NCBI RefSeq assembly: GCF_900107135.1
Contig: NZ_FNOV01000003.1
Coordinates: 1-64,000 of the forward strand
From: Hymenobacter psychrophilus
GTDB lineage: Bacteria; Bacteroidota; Bacteroidia; Cytophagales; Hymenobacteraceae
Reading direction: 5' to 3'
Length of the DNA stretch: 64,000 nucleotides
Numbering within the stretch: position 1 is the first letter of the stretch; the number at the start of each line of letters is the position of its first letter. Of the stretch, positions 53,701 through 61,217 are shown in pieces. The position numbers and the translations under genes were made by a program. A model generated the notes under the pieces. It made no database searches and had not been told where the DNA came from. It saw nothing but the letters and a program-made list of their open reading frames with translations.

Positions 53701-53929
53701 TATTCTGGGCGTGACGCCGCTGGTATTCGCCTCCGGCGCTGGCGCCATCAGCCGCCAAACAATAGGCTGGACGGTGCTCGGCGGTATGCTTTCGGCCACG
53801 CTGCTGGCCATTTTCATCGTGCCGGTGCTCTACGTGCTCATCACCCGCTTCGCCTACGGCAAAACCAAGCTGGCCGAACTGGAAGCGAATTACAAGCCCG
53901 ATGAAGAGCACGGCGGCCCTGTAAACTAG
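50747..53929 (+). CDS. RND efflux inner-membrane pump (AcrB/HAE1-type)
   Basis: A 1060-residue proton-driven transporter starting at the ATG at 50747 (MIAETFIRRPVTAIVTSLVL). TM4 carries GIVVDDAIVVVEAVEHN with the proton-relay Asp pair, and TM10 has LIGLSAKNAILIIEFAKE with the relay Lys. NLPVGQYPEITPPTVSVN, FVKDALLRTKGVGDIVSRAD and SLTPALCVLLLKPHERTQE are all family landmarks. The open frame continues upstream to 50648 through the palindromic repeat, which I reject as coding. It forms a tripartite pump with the preceding two gene products and probably exports hydrophobic compounds. Confidence 0.96.
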   Translation: MIAETFIRRPVTAIVTSLVLLLLGVLAILNLPVGQYPEITPPTVSVNGTYTGADAQTVEQTVATPVEVQVNGTPGMTYLQSNSTSNGQMSMTVNFELGTDVNIAALDVQNRVGIALPTLPQEVQRLGLTVRKRNPSILMLVALYAPKGSHNNTFLDNYANLFVKDALLRTKGVGDIVSRADDFAMRVWLNPDKLSQLGVTAQEVTAAIQEQNAQIAAGSIGAPPANAGQTFEYIVFVKGRLSTAEEFGDVIIKTRPETGAVVYLKDVARLELGKFNYANNSYVDGKRAAYLLVYQAPGANALETYDNVRATMERLKQQFPTDLTYIIPFEAATVVKVSIEEVLHTLVEALVLVIIVVFLFLQSWRSTLIPVLAIPVSIVGTFIFFIPLGFTINTLTMFGFVLAIGIVVDDAIVVVEAVEHNMNARKMPVLEATLEAMREISAPVIAIALILAAVFVPVGFIPGITGRLYQQFAITIAISVVISAFVALSLTPALCVLLLKPHERTQESKGLDKFFFKFNRWFERVTGKYGKGVQRGIKHARLVVILLVCLIAGTGLLYANKPTAFIPTEDEGRIFITYNLPEASSTDRSVAMLKNIMHELDSIPGIAHYAGLGGLNVINFSSKSNSGTIFCQLKPWAEREDEALQLQGLMATVQQRLSKFKEANIVVISPPPIPGLGNSGGFSFIFQERDGDGKIQTFDRNLKAFQAALAKRPEIVRPFSFFTASTPGYRLTIDREKAKKLGVSIADIGTALRTYLGSSYVNDFTLYGRNFRVVAQADSGYRGSISNLSQYYVRNSSGGMVPLSTITSYERAESAPLISHYNLFRSAEINGSAAPGYFSGDALKALQEVAKESLPQGYGYEFSGLTREEQLAGGQTVYIFGLSLLFVFLLLAALYESWSVPFSVLLAVPLGAFGAILALTFLPKLTNNVYAQIGLITLIGLSAKNAILIIEFAKERVDKGMPLLEATLEAVRLRLRPIVMTSLAFILGVTPLVFASGAGAISRQTIGWTVLGGMLSATLLAIFIVPVLYVLITRFAYGKTKLAELEANYKPDEEHGGPVN

Positions 53930-53944
53930 CTGTGTCGTTCTAGC

Positions 53945-54096
53945 GTTGCGCCTCACCCCCTAGCCCCCTCTCCGAAAAAGGAGAGGGGGAACTAGCCACT
54001 AGTTTTCTAGTTTAATTTGGCTGCTCTAGTTTTAGAAACTACAAGCTAGTCCCCCCTCTCCTTTTTCGAAGAGGGGGCTAGGGGGTGAGGCGCAAC
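53945..54096. repeat. Long palindrome related to the CCCCTCC family, at convergent ends
   Basis: GTTGCGCCTCACCCCCTAGC onward (with CCCCCTCTCCGAAAAAGGAG) and, 70 bases on, its near-complement CCCCCCTCTCCTTTTTCGAA ending GGGTGAGGCGCAAC. The arms pair over about 40 bases with small mismatches. It separates the pump gene from the convergent gene at 54112 and could act as a terminator. Confidence 0.75.
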
Positions 54097-54111
54097 GTGA
54101 GGGCGACGCAG

Positions 54112-54390
54112 CTACCCTACCGCCCACACCGCCGTTCCAACGGGCACGGCCGTAGCGCCTTCCTGCGTCAGCAGCAGCACGCGCATGGCGGGCTCCCCGG
54201 TGCGGGTGATTTCCTCGACGCTGGCCGTAGCGGAAATTTCCTGTTTGTCGGGCTGAATGAGTCGGACCGGCAGGCTTGTGTGCAGGGCTAGGGAGGCCAG
54301 GGTGTGGGCTGGCGCGGCGGGCAGTAGCAGCACTCCCAGGCCCGTCAGTACCCGGCTTTCTGCGACCTGAAAAAGAAAAGCAGTCTTCAT
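54112..54390 (-). CDS. Small hypothetical protein
   Basis: A 92-residue protein from the ATG at 54388-54390: MKTAFLFQVAESRVLTGLGV, LLPAAPAHTLASLALHTSLP, VRLIQPDKQEISATASVEEI and a VPVGTAVWAVG end. There is no clear signal peptide or membrane helix. The last segment with VLLLTQEGATAVPVGTAVW looks like beta strands. The frame is open 24 residues upstream but no sequence of interest is there. It sits alone between the efflux operon and a Gly-zipper gene. I do not recognise a family; the codon use is consistent with a real gene. Confidence 0.55.
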   Translation of the reverse strand: MKTAFLFQVAESRVLTGLGVLLLPAAPAHTLASLALHTSLPVRLIQPDKQEISATASVEEITRTGEPAMRVLLLTQEGATAVPVGTAVWAVG

Positions 54391-54575
54391 GGGCTGAGAT
54401 ACGGAAAAGGCCTTACATTTGACTGTCAGGCACGCTTTTGGGTAGCTTGGCGGCAGCACCAAACCAGTACGGCCGCGCTTAACCCCGGCGGCGGAAGTTG
54501 CGTATTGGCATGGTGCTTGTAAACCGCTCTGTCAACCCGGGGCATCACCGCCCTTTCACTTTAGAATCATCCGCC

Positions 54576-55094
54576 ATGAAAAAGGTTAGTCTGCTTCTCG
54601 CATTTGTCCTGTTCCTCACCACCGCCTTCCACGGCTTCGCCCAAGACCGTAAGGTTAGTTCCAGCGCCAAAGGTGCCGTGCTCGGTGGCCTGGGTGGTGC
54701 CGCCGCCGGAGCCATCATCAACAAGAAAAACCGCGTGGTGGGCGGGGCCGTAGGCGGCGCTGCCGGCGCCGGCCTCGGTTACAGCATCGGCCGCACCGCC
54801 GACAATAAGCGCCGCGCCGAAGCCGCCCGCGTGGCCGCCGCCCGCCGGGCCGAGGCTAACCGCCAGGCTTCTTACCGCTCGGGCATTGCCCAGGGTAAGG
54901 CTTCGGCCGCCCGTGCCAACGCCGCTACCATGGCCGCTGCCCCCGCTGCTGCCCCGGCCATGATGAGCAGCTTCGCCGCTCCTAACGCTGCCCCCGCCGC
55001 TTACGCCATGAGCTCGGGCTACCTGCCCAACGAGGCCTACGGCAAGCGCGAAGCCGCTTACCCCACCTCCGAAGTTCGTCGCAAGAGCTGGTAG
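54576..55094 (+). CDS. Secreted YMGG-like glycine-zipper protein
   Basis: A 172-residue protein from the ATG at 54576, with a signal peptide (LLLAFVLFLTTAFHGFAQ). A Gly-zipper region follows: AKGAVLGGLGGAAAGAIINK and NRVVGGAVGGAAGAGLGYSI, like YMGG/17-kDa antigen-type envelope proteins. The C-terminal part is Ala-rich with NAATMAAAPAAAPA and ends in an Arg/Lys-rich tail (PTSEVRRKSW). Probably periplasmic or outer-membrane associated. It starts about 190 bases from the divergent hypothetical gene and ends near its own hairpin terminator. Confidence 0.83.
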   Translation: MKKVSLLLAFVLFLTTAFHGFAQDRKVSSSAKGAVLGGLGGAAAGAIINKKNRVVGGAVGGAAGAGLGYSIGRTADNKRRAEAARVAAARRAEANRQASYRSGIAQGKASAARANAATMAAAPAAAPAMMSSFAAPNAAPAAYAMSSGYLPNEAYGKREAAYPTSEVRRKSW

Positions 55095-55116
55095 TCCGGC
55101 CCGTTTGCGTAGTTTC

Positions 55117-55146
55117 AAAGCCCAGGTCTGCGGACCTGGGCTTTTC
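55117..55146 (+). terminator. Terminator after the Gly-zipper gene
   Basis: AAAGCCCAGGTC and GACCTGGGCTTT with a TGCG loop followed by TT, 22 bases past the stop codon. Confidence 0.75.
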
Positions 55147-55202
55147 GTGCCTTAGGGCCCTTGCCTGCTTCACTTCTGATTTTTCTACCTAATCCTGTTC
55201 CC

Positions 55203-55670
55203 ATGAAACGCATTTTTGGCCTCCTGCTCGGAGGTGCCCTGCTTGCCGGCTGCTCCCAAACCAAAACGGATGCCACCGCCGACGCCGTGAATGTGCAAAG
55301 CCTCAACCAACAGTTCATCGGGGCCTGGAACGCTAAAAACACCGTGCAGCTCGATTCGCTGCTGGCCGACGATGTGCAGTACGCCCAGGGCGCCACGCGC
55401 TTCAGCGGCAAAGCGGAGGTATCCGACAAATGGGTGCGCGCCACCATGGGCACTATTGCCGACCTGAAGCTCTACGGCACCAACTCGGGCAGCGGCCCGG
55501 CCATCGCCTACGAGGCCGGCACCTTCTCGACCGACGTACTACCCGAAATGGCCGACCAGCCCCGCGGCGAGGGCGAAGGCAACTTCATCCTGGTCTGGAA
55601 AAAGAACGCCAAAAACGCCTGGAAGCTCAGCTACGTGCAGCTCGAAGGCCTGCCGGTAAAGGTGAAATAA
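55203..55670 (+). CDS. SnoaL/NTF2-like lipoprotein
   Basis: A 155-residue protein from the ATG at 55203 (MKRIFGLLLGGALLAGCSQT), a lipoprotein with Cys17. The mature domain has SLNQQFIGAWNAKNTVQLDS, LLADDVQYAQGATRFSGKAE and WKLSYVQLEGLPVKVK, the layout of a SnoaL/DUF4440 NTF2-like domain. These small alpha+beta cones bind hydrophobic ligands or act as accessory factors; no substrate is evident. It is a single gene bounded by terminators (55117-55146 and 55690-55727). Confidence 0.78.
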   Translation: MKRIFGLLLGGALLAGCSQTKTDATADAVNVQSLNQQFIGAWNAKNTVQLDSLLADDVQYAQGATRFSGKAEVSDKWVRATMGTIADLKLYGTNSGSGPAIAYEAGTFSTDVLPEMADQPRGEGEGNFILVWKKNAKNAWKLSYVQLEGLPVKVK

Positions 55671-55689
55671 ATCCCGATTTTCACAGCAC

Positions 55690-55727
55690 CAAAACGCCCC
55701 GCCAGCTACTGCTGACGGGGCGTTTTG
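55690..55727. terminator. Terminator after the NTF2-like lipoprotein
   Basis: CAAAACGCCCCG and CGGGGCGTTTTG with a 14-base loop, in the gap between convergent genes (NTF2-like ending 55670, DUF779 ending 55752). Confidence 0.75.
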
Positions 55728-55751
55728 CGTTTCGGCAGACGTACTACTACA

Positions 55752-56168
55752 CTACTGCGCCAGCTCCGGGCGGGTCAGGTATTCCTCCCCGTCGTAGACC
55801 GGGGCCATCTGCCTGGATTCTTCCTCAGTAAAAATCCGGGAGCGAATCAGGAACCGGACGCCGAGTGGGATTTCCAGCGAGAAGCTGGCTCCGCGGCCCT
55901 TCACCACATCTACCGTGAGCTGGGTGTGCTGCCAGTACTCGAACTGGGAGGCGCTCATGAAGAAGTCGCAGCCGTAAATCTGGCCCAGCCACACGTCGTT
56001 GGCTCCCACCCGGAATTCGCCCTTGGTAAAGCACATAGGCGAGGAGCCGTCGCAGCAGCCGCCACTTTGATGGAACATCAGGGGGCCGTTTTCATCGCGG
56101 AGCAGGTCGATGGTGGCTTCGGCGGCAGGCGTAACGAGGACGCGGGGAGTTAGGGCAGTTTCGGGCAT
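55752..56168 (-). CDS. DUF779 family protein, associated with aldehyde dehydrogenase
   Basis: A 138-residue protein from the ATG at 56166-56168. The core is LLRDENGPLMFHQSGGCCDG, SSPMCFTKGEFRVGANDVWL and CDFFMSASQFEYWQHTQLTV, which is DUF779. Its Cys/His cluster (HQSGGCCDGSSPMC) suggests metal binding. DUF779 genes are often next to NAD-dependent aldehyde dehydrogenases; here the ALDH gene is 0.5 kb upstream on the same strand, with one small secreted-protein gene between. The frame upstream to 56315 is rejected. The role is unknown. Confidence 0.88.
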   Translation of the reverse strand: MPETALTPRVLVTPAAEATIDLLRDENGPLMFHQSGGCCDGSSPMCFTKGEFRVGANDVWLGQIYGCDFFMSASQFEYWQHTQLTVDVVKGRGASFSLEIPLGVRFLIRSRIFTEEESRQMAPVYDGEEYLTRPELAQ

Positions 56169-56202
56169 AGGAGGGGAACAGGCCGGCCGGGACCGGGCGG
56201 TA

Positions 56203-56574
56203 TCAGAGGAATTTAATGCTGGGTTGCGGCTGGGGTTGCGCGCCGCGGCGGTGGAAGCGGTAGTATTTGTTGGTGGTCCGGTCATGCAGAATACCGTGTC
56301 GCAGGTCGTAGGCAATTGCGGTGCGGGGGTCGTAAAAGCTCACTAGCGCCCCGGTTTCTCCGTCGTACACTCCGCCGCGCACAGCATCTTCAGTAGAGGC
56401 ATTCCGGTCGGGTACCGACCAGACTTGCATACTAGGCATACCCGTGGGGGATTCGATTTTCTGCAATACCCAGTCGGGATTTTTAGCTTCCGGAACCGGG
56501 AACTGCTGGGCTGTAGCGGCGGCCGCGCTGCCTACCAGGCAGGCGGTCAGCAAGGGAGCGAAGAGGAAGCGCAT
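56203..56574 (-). CDS. Small secreted hypothetical protein
   Basis: A 123-residue protein from the ATG at 56572-56574, with a signal peptide (MRFLFAPLLTACLVGSAAAA). The mature part has VPEAKNPDWVLQKIESPTGM, GVYDGETGALVSFYDPRTAI and RTTNKYYRFHRRGA. I do not recognise the family. It lies between the ALDH and DUF779 genes on the same strand, with gaps of 139 and 34 bases, so it probably shares at least the DUF779 transcript. Its presence splits a conserved gene pair. Confidence 0.65.
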   Translation of the reverse strand: MRFLFAPLLTACLVGSAAAATAQQFPVPEAKNPDWVLQKIESPTGMPSMQVWSVPDRNASTEDAVRGGVYDGETGALVSFYDPRTAIAYDLRHGILHDRTTNKYYRFHRRGAQPQPQPSIKFL

Positions 56575-56713
56575 AACGGTAACGGGTTGGTTAACAGCTA
56601 TCAGAGAGACGCACCCCATGCGTAACTGGTTGCGCTGCAAACCAGAATGGTGAGCCGACACCCCGCCCAACGGCAGAACATCGGCTCACCATAGTTTCAG
56701 GCTACTTTATGGC

Positions 56714-58240
56714 CTAGAAGAAGCCGAGCTTCTGCTGGCTGTAAGAAATCAGCATGTTCTTGGTCTGGCGGTAGTGGCCGAGCATCATCTTGTGGTTTTC
56801 GCGACCGAAACCCGAGTTTTTATAGCCACCGAACGGCGCACCGGCCGGGTAGTCGTGGTAGCAGTTCACCCACACGCGGCCGGCCTGGATGGCGCGGGGC
56901 ACCTGGTAGAGCTCGTGGGCGTCGCGGGTCCAGACGCCGGCGCCGAGGCCGTAGAGCGTGTCATTGGCTAGTTCGATGGCCTCGTCCATGTCCTTGAACG
57001 TGGTGACCGACACCACCGGGCCGAAGATTTCTTCCTGGAAGATGCGCATTTTGTTGTGGCCCCGGAACACGGTGGGCTTGATGTAGTAGCCCTCGGCCAG
57101 CGCCCCGTCTTCCTGGGTAAACGCCTCGCCGCCGCACAGCACTTCGGCCCCCTCGTCCTTGCCGATTTCGAGGTAGCTTAGGATTTTCTCGAACTGGTCG
57201 TTGCTGGCCTGGGCGCCCATCATGGTTTCCATATCGAGCGGGTTGCCCAGCTTGATGGCCTTCACACGCTCGACTACCCGGGCCATAAACTCGTCGTAGA
57301 TGTCTTCCTGCACCAGAATCCGCGAGGGACAGGTGCAGATTTCGCCCTGGTTGAGCGCAAACATCACCGCGCCCTCAATGGCCTTGTCGAGGAAGTCGTC
57401 GTCGGCGTCCATCACGCTCTTGAAGAACACGTTCGGCGACTTGCCGCCCAGCTCCATCGTGACGGGAATCAGGTTTTCGGCGGCGTACTGCATGATGAGG
57501 CGGCCGGTGGTGGTTTCGCCCGTGAACGATACCTTGTTAATGCGCGGCGAAGAGGCCAGCGGCTTACCGGCTTCCAGCCCGAAGCCGTTAACCACGTTCA
57601 GCACGCCCGGCGGCAGCACATCCTGGAGCAACTCCATGAGCACCATAATGCTGGAGGGCGTTTGCTCGGCGGGCTTCATCACCACGCAGCAGCCGGCGGC
57701 CAGGGCCGGGGCCAGCTTCCAGGTGGCCATCAGCAGCGGGAAGTTCCACGGGATAATCTGGCCCACCACGCCCAGGGGCTCCTCAATAATAAGCGAGAGG
57801 GTGCTGCTGTTGAGCTCCGTAGCCGAGCCTTCTTCGGCCCGGATGACGCTGGCGAAGTAGCGGAAGTGGTCTACCACCAGCGGCAGGTCGGCCAGGGTGG
57901 TTTCGCGGATGGGTTTGCCGTTTTCCACGCACTCGACGGCGGCCAGGTGATGCAGGTTTTCCTCGATGATGTTGGCGACCTTGTTGAGGATGTTGCTGCG
58001 CTCGGTGGCCGAGGTTTTACCCCAGGTCAGGAACGCCTCGTGGGCCGCGTCGAGGGCCAGGTTGATGTCTTCCTTGGTGCTGCGGGCCACTTTGGTAAAC
58101 ACCTTGCCATCAATGGGCGAGATGTTGTCGAAGTACTGCCCTTTCACCGGCGCCACCCATTTGCCCCCGATAAAGTTGTCGTAATGGTCTTTGAATTTGG
58201 GGCGGTCGACGAGGGTAGAGGGCTTTTCGAGGGTTTCCAT
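56714..58240 (-). CDS. NAD(P)-dependent aldehyde dehydrogenase
   Basis: A 508-residue enzyme oxidising aldehydes to acids (AldB/ExaC-like). The N-terminal [20 protein letters not shown] and the [20 protein letters not shown] segment are canonical. The general base is in [13 protein letters not shown], the catalytic Cys is in GEICTCPSR, and the [20 protein letters not shown] and [13 protein letters not shown] segments follow. Close to acetaldehyde dehydrogenase-type (ExaC/AldB) sequences. The divergent AraC-family gene 200 bases away is a likely regulator, and a DUF779 gene is downstream. Confidence 0.95.
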   Translation of the reverse strand: METLEKPSTLVDRPKFKDHYDNFIGGKWVAPVKGQYFDNISPIDGKVFTKVARSTKEDINLALDAAHEAFLTWGKTSATERSNILNKVANIIEENLHHLAAVECVENGKPIRETTLADLPLVVDHFRYFASVIRAEEGSATELNSSTLSLIIEEPLGVVGQIIPWNFPLLMATWKLAPALAAGCCVVMKPAEQTPSSIMVLMELLQDVLPPGVLNVVNGFGLEAGKPLASSPRINKVSFTGETTTGRLIMQYAAENLIPVTMELGGKSPNVFFKSVMDADDDFLDKAIEGAVMFALNQGEICTCPSRILVQEDIYDEFMARVVERVKAIKLGNPLDMETMMGAQASNDQFEKILSYLEIGKDEGAEVLCGGEAFTQEDGALAEGYYIKPTVFRGHNKMRIFQEEIFGPVVSVTTFKDMDEAIELANDTLYGLGAGVWTRDAHELYQVPRAIQAGRVWVNCYHDYPAGAPFGGYKNSGFGRENHKMMLGHYRQTKNMLISYSQQKLGFF

Positions 58241-58313
58241 GAATAGGTGGGGTTAAAGATTTGATGATGAGTCAAATTACGGAGCATTTATCCCTAATTT
58301 GGTATAATATCCT

Positions 58314-58358
58314 CTCACAAACCCCGCATATTATCGCAATTTGTGAGTACTTACTCAC
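58314..58358. promoter_or_regulatory. Candidate operator between ALDH and AraC genes
   Basis: CTCACAAA (58314-58321) is repeated inverted as TTTGTGAG (58340-58347). The latter overlaps a perfect 7-2-7 palindrome GTGAGTACTTACTCAC (58343-58358). These three half-sites sit in the AT-rich divergent gap near a TAATTTGGTATAATAT stretch that could hold the promoter. Confidence 0.5.
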
Positions 58359-58448
58359 CTAAATAACTGTTCGGGTTACACCATTGTTCCCTGATGTCCG
58401 GCTCTGGCCGGGTGCTCACTGCTCCATCCCGCTTTCCGCTTTTGCCTT

Positions 58449-59378
58449 ATGGCCCACCTGCCCGCCCCCATTGCACTGCTCGCCCCCCACCAGCTCGGTA
58501 CGCTGGTAGAAAACCGCACCGTGTACTCGCTGGATGCGTTTGAGCTGAGCGTGTTTGAGACCCACCAGCAGGCTTTGCAGGTGCCCCTGAGCCTGGGCCA
58601 GGTGGTGCTCACGACCATGCTGCGGGGCAAAAAGGTGATGCACCTGGCCGGCCGCGCCGCCTTCGAGTATTTGCCCGGTGAGTCGGTGGTGGTGGGTGAA
58701 AACGAAACCATGCACATCGACTTCCCGGAAGCCGACGCCGCCACGCCCACCCAGTGCCTGGCCGTGGCCATTCCCACCGACACCATTCGCCAGACGGTAG
58801 ACCTGCTCAATGAGGAGTATCCGCGGGCCGAGGCCCACCAGCCCTGGCAGCTTGACACGCGCACGCCCGAGCACGCCCACTTCCACAACCCGCCCGAGCT
58901 GACCAGCACCCTGGAGCGCCTCGTGCAGCTTTCGCGCAGCACCGGCCGCATCAAGGACGTGCTGGCCAATTTCACTATTCAGGAGATGCTCGTGCGCCTG
59001 ATGCAGACCCAGGCCCGGCAGCTGCTGTTCCACAACTACCGCCAGCACGCCACCTCCCACCGGTTCGCGGCCGTGGTGCAGTACGTCAAGCAGCACCTCA
59101 CCGAGCCCATCACGGTGGAAAAGCTGGCCGGGCTGGCCTGCATGAGCAAGGCTACCTTCTTCCGGGTCTTCAAGCGCGAGCTGGGCCTGACGCCGGTCGA
59201 ATTCGTGATTCAGGAGCGCCTCGCCGAAGCCAAGCGCCTGCTGTGCCTGCCCGCCGCTACCGTGGCCGATGTCTGCTTCCGGGCTGGGTTCAACAACACG
59301 GCTTACTTCCAGAAGCTGTTTAAGCAGTCGGAGGGCATTACGCCGGGCCTGTATAAGCGCCAGCGGGCGACCGGGTAA
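58449..59378 (+). CDS. AraC-family transcriptional regulator
   Basis: A 309-residue regulator. The N-terminal part (residues 1-180) is an AraC_N-like cupin-type sensor (AFEYLPGESVVVGENETMHI). The C-terminal domain has two HTH units: FAAVVQYVKQHLTEPITVEK, LAGLACMSKATFFRVFKREL and VADVCFRAGFNNTAYFQKLF, ending with GITPGLYKRQ. The gene is divergent from the aldehyde dehydrogenase and the pair share a gap with candidate operator repeats. This architecture (AraC_N plus ALDH plus DUF779) is frequent in bacteria and suggests aldehyde-induced control. Confidence 0.92.
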   Translation: MAHLPAPIALLAPHQLGTLVENRTVYSLDAFELSVFETHQQALQVPLSLGQVVLTTMLRGKKVMHLAGRAAFEYLPGESVVVGENETMHIDFPEADAATPTQCLAVAIPTDTIRQTVDLLNEEYPRAEAHQPWQLDTRTPEHAHFHNPPELTSTLERLVQLSRSTGRIKDVLANFTIQEMLVRLMQTQARQLLFHNYRQHATSHRFAAVVQYVKQHLTEPITVEKLAGLACMSKATFFRVFKRELGLTPVEFVIQERLAEAKRLLCLPAATVADVCFRAGFNNTAYFQKLFKQSEGITPGLYKRQRATG

Positions 59379-59414
59379 CGGACCGGAAATAGGGGCATAA
59401 ACCGGTGGCAACCT

Positions 59415-59451
59415 TTTGCGTCGCGAATAGGTTGGGTACGCCGTACCTTTG
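59415..59451 (+). promoter_or_regulatory. Probable promoter for the MFS transporter
   Basis: TTTG (59415-59418) and TACCTTTG (59444-59451) with a 25-base spacer, longer than ideal. The -7 element matches TAnnTTTG exactly. Transcription would begin near 59458, 30 bases before the ATG. Confidence 0.5.
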
Positions 59452-59487
59452 CCGGTCTGCCCCGCCCGGGGTGGCTTATTTTGTTAC

Positions 59488-60726
59488 ATGAGTGAATCTC
59501 TGACTGCCCCGGCCCCTATCCGGCCAACTTCCACTGCCCCGGCTACTGCCCCGCTGGCACCCTCCCAGGTCTGGCTGATGGCCATTACCTGCGGCTTCGT
59601 GGTGGCCAACCTCTACTACAATCAGCCGCTGCTGGCCGAAATCGGGCGCACCTTCGGGCTGGCCGAAAATCGCGTGAGCTGGGTGGCCACCGTTACGCAG
59701 GTGGGCTACACGCTGGGCCTGTTGCTGCTGGTGCCGCTGGGCGACAAGTGGGAGCGGAAGCGCCTGATTATGGGCCTGATTGTGCTGGCGGCCGGCTGCC
59801 TGGCAGTGGCGGCCTACGCGCCCACGTTCGGGGTACTGGTGGGGGCCTCGCTGCTGCTGGGCTTCTTTTCGGCCGTGCCGCAGCTGCTGGTGCCCATGGC
59901 TGCCTCGCTGGCTTCGGATGAGCAGCGGGGCCGGGTGGTGGGCAAGGTGATGAGCGGGCTGCTGATTGGCATTCTGCTCTCGCGCACCATCAGCGGCTAC
60001 GTGGGGCTGCACTTTGGCTGGCGCACCATGTTTGCGGTGGGCACCGGCCTGATGCTGCTGCTGGTAGTGGTGCTGGGCCGGATGCTGCCCCGCAACCAGC
60101 CTTACTACGCGGGCAGCTACGGCAGTCTGCTTCGCTCGCTGGGCACGCTGGCCCGCGAGCTGCCGGTGTTGCGCCGCTCGGCGCTGGTGGGCGCCTGCCT
60201 GTTCGGCGGCTTCAGCGCTTTCTGGACCACGCTGGTGTTCTTTCTGGAAAGCGAGGCCTACGGCTACGGCGCCGACGTGGCCGGGCTGTTCGGCCTCATC
60301 GGGGCCACCGGGGCCTTCGCGGCCTCCTACGCCGGCAAGTCGGCCGACCAGCGGGGGCCGGGCTTTGCGCTGCGGATTGGGCTGGCGCTGTTCCTGGGCG
60401 GCTACCTGCTGTTGGGCTTCGGCGGCTACCACCTAGCGGGCCTGATTGCGGGCGTGGTCATTCTGGACGTGGGCCAGCAGATGGCGCACATCGCCAACCA
60501 GACCCGCGTATTCAGCCTGCGCCCCGAGGCCCGCAGCCGCCTCAACACCGTGTACATGACGGCCTGCTTCATCGGGGCCGCGTCTGGCTCGCTGCTCGGC
60601 GGCCTGGCCTGGCATCATTACCAGTGGCCCGGCGTGTGCGCCGTGGGCTTGGGGCTGGTAGCGCTGGCGTACGTGGCCAACCGGTTTTATGGGCGGCCGG
60701 CCGGCAATGAAACTGTAGTAAACTGA
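59488..60726 (+). CDS. Major facilitator superfamily transporter
   Basis: A 412-residue inner-membrane protein starting at the ATG at 59488. After a Pro/Ala-rich N terminus come twelve hydrophobic helices. VVANLYYNQPLLAEIGRTFG begins the fold, and the loop 2-3 motif is GDKWERKRLIMGLIVLAAG, as in drug/H+ antiporters. SADQRGPGFALRIGLALFL is the repeated motif in the second half. It resembles the YgaY/NepI-like efflux MFS group, but the substrate is unknown. Confidence 0.9.
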   Translation: MSESLTAPAPIRPTSTAPATAPLAPSQVWLMAITCGFVVANLYYNQPLLAEIGRTFGLAENRVSWVATVTQVGYTLGLLLLVPLGDKWERKRLIMGLIVLAAGCLAVAAYAPTFGVLVGASLLLGFFSAVPQLLVPMAASLASDEQRGRVVGKVMSGLLIGILLSRTISGYVGLHFGWRTMFAVGTGLMLLLVVVLGRMLPRNQPYYAGSYGSLLRSLGTLARELPVLRRSALVGACLFGGFSAFWTTLVFFLESEAYGYGADVAGLFGLIGATGAFAASYAGKSADQRGPGFALRIGLALFLGGYLLLGFGGYHLAGLIAGVVILDVGQQMAHIANQTRVFSLRPEARSRLNTVYMTACFIGAASGSLLGGLAWHHYQWPGVCAVGLGLVALAYVANRFYGRPAGNETVVN

Positions 60727-60815
60727 GTGAAATATGAGAGGTATTTCACTGGCAATTTCATTCGTCGTTATTACAATACATTTATAATGAAGAACATCGA
60801 ATAGAATGAATAAGT

Positions 60816-61208
60816 ATGCGTATTCTGATAGGGTTAGGACTTGTAGTAATTTCCGTATTAGTGGGTCTATTCCTTGGCTTTCAATTGGGCAATCGTACTC
60901 GGTGGTTTAAATCTTATTTCGAGGAGAGAGAGAACCGAGGGCAACGGAATATAGAATATGAGGCTGCTTATACTAATGCTATCCTGTTTAAAAACGAATT
61001 ACGGAAGCAACCTCAACCTGATTCCATCTTCGCCCAAGAGCCTTTCTATCGGCAATTCATCCGAGTACTCAGACAAGATAGCGCTGGCGTTGAAGCGCTT
61101 TCCTTACCACGTCCGGGAGGAGTGGGCAACTATTACCTGATACGAGGAGATTCTATTATCCAATTACAGACGGGCAGCAGAAAGCTGCAAAAAAACTCAT
61201 TCAGATAG
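60816..61208 (+). CDS. Small membrane-anchored hypothetical protein
   Basis: A 130-residue protein with an N-terminal transmembrane segment (MRILIGLGLVVISVLVGLFL) and a polar remainder: WFKSYFEERENRGQRNIEYE, then LRKQPQPDSIFAQEPFYRQF and YYLIRGDSIIQLQTG. It has no recognised domain. It is AT-richer than its neighbours, like the small gene at 6506-6805. It is followed by the convergent RmlD-like gene. Confidence 0.65.
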   Translation: MRILIGLGLVVISVLVGLFLGFQLGNRTRWFKSYFEERENRGQRNIEYEAAYTNAILFKNELRKQPQPDSIFAQEPFYRQFIRVLRQDSAGVEALSLPRPGGVGNYYLIRGDSIIQLQTGSRKLQKNSFR

Positions 61209-61217
61209 ATAGGCCGA

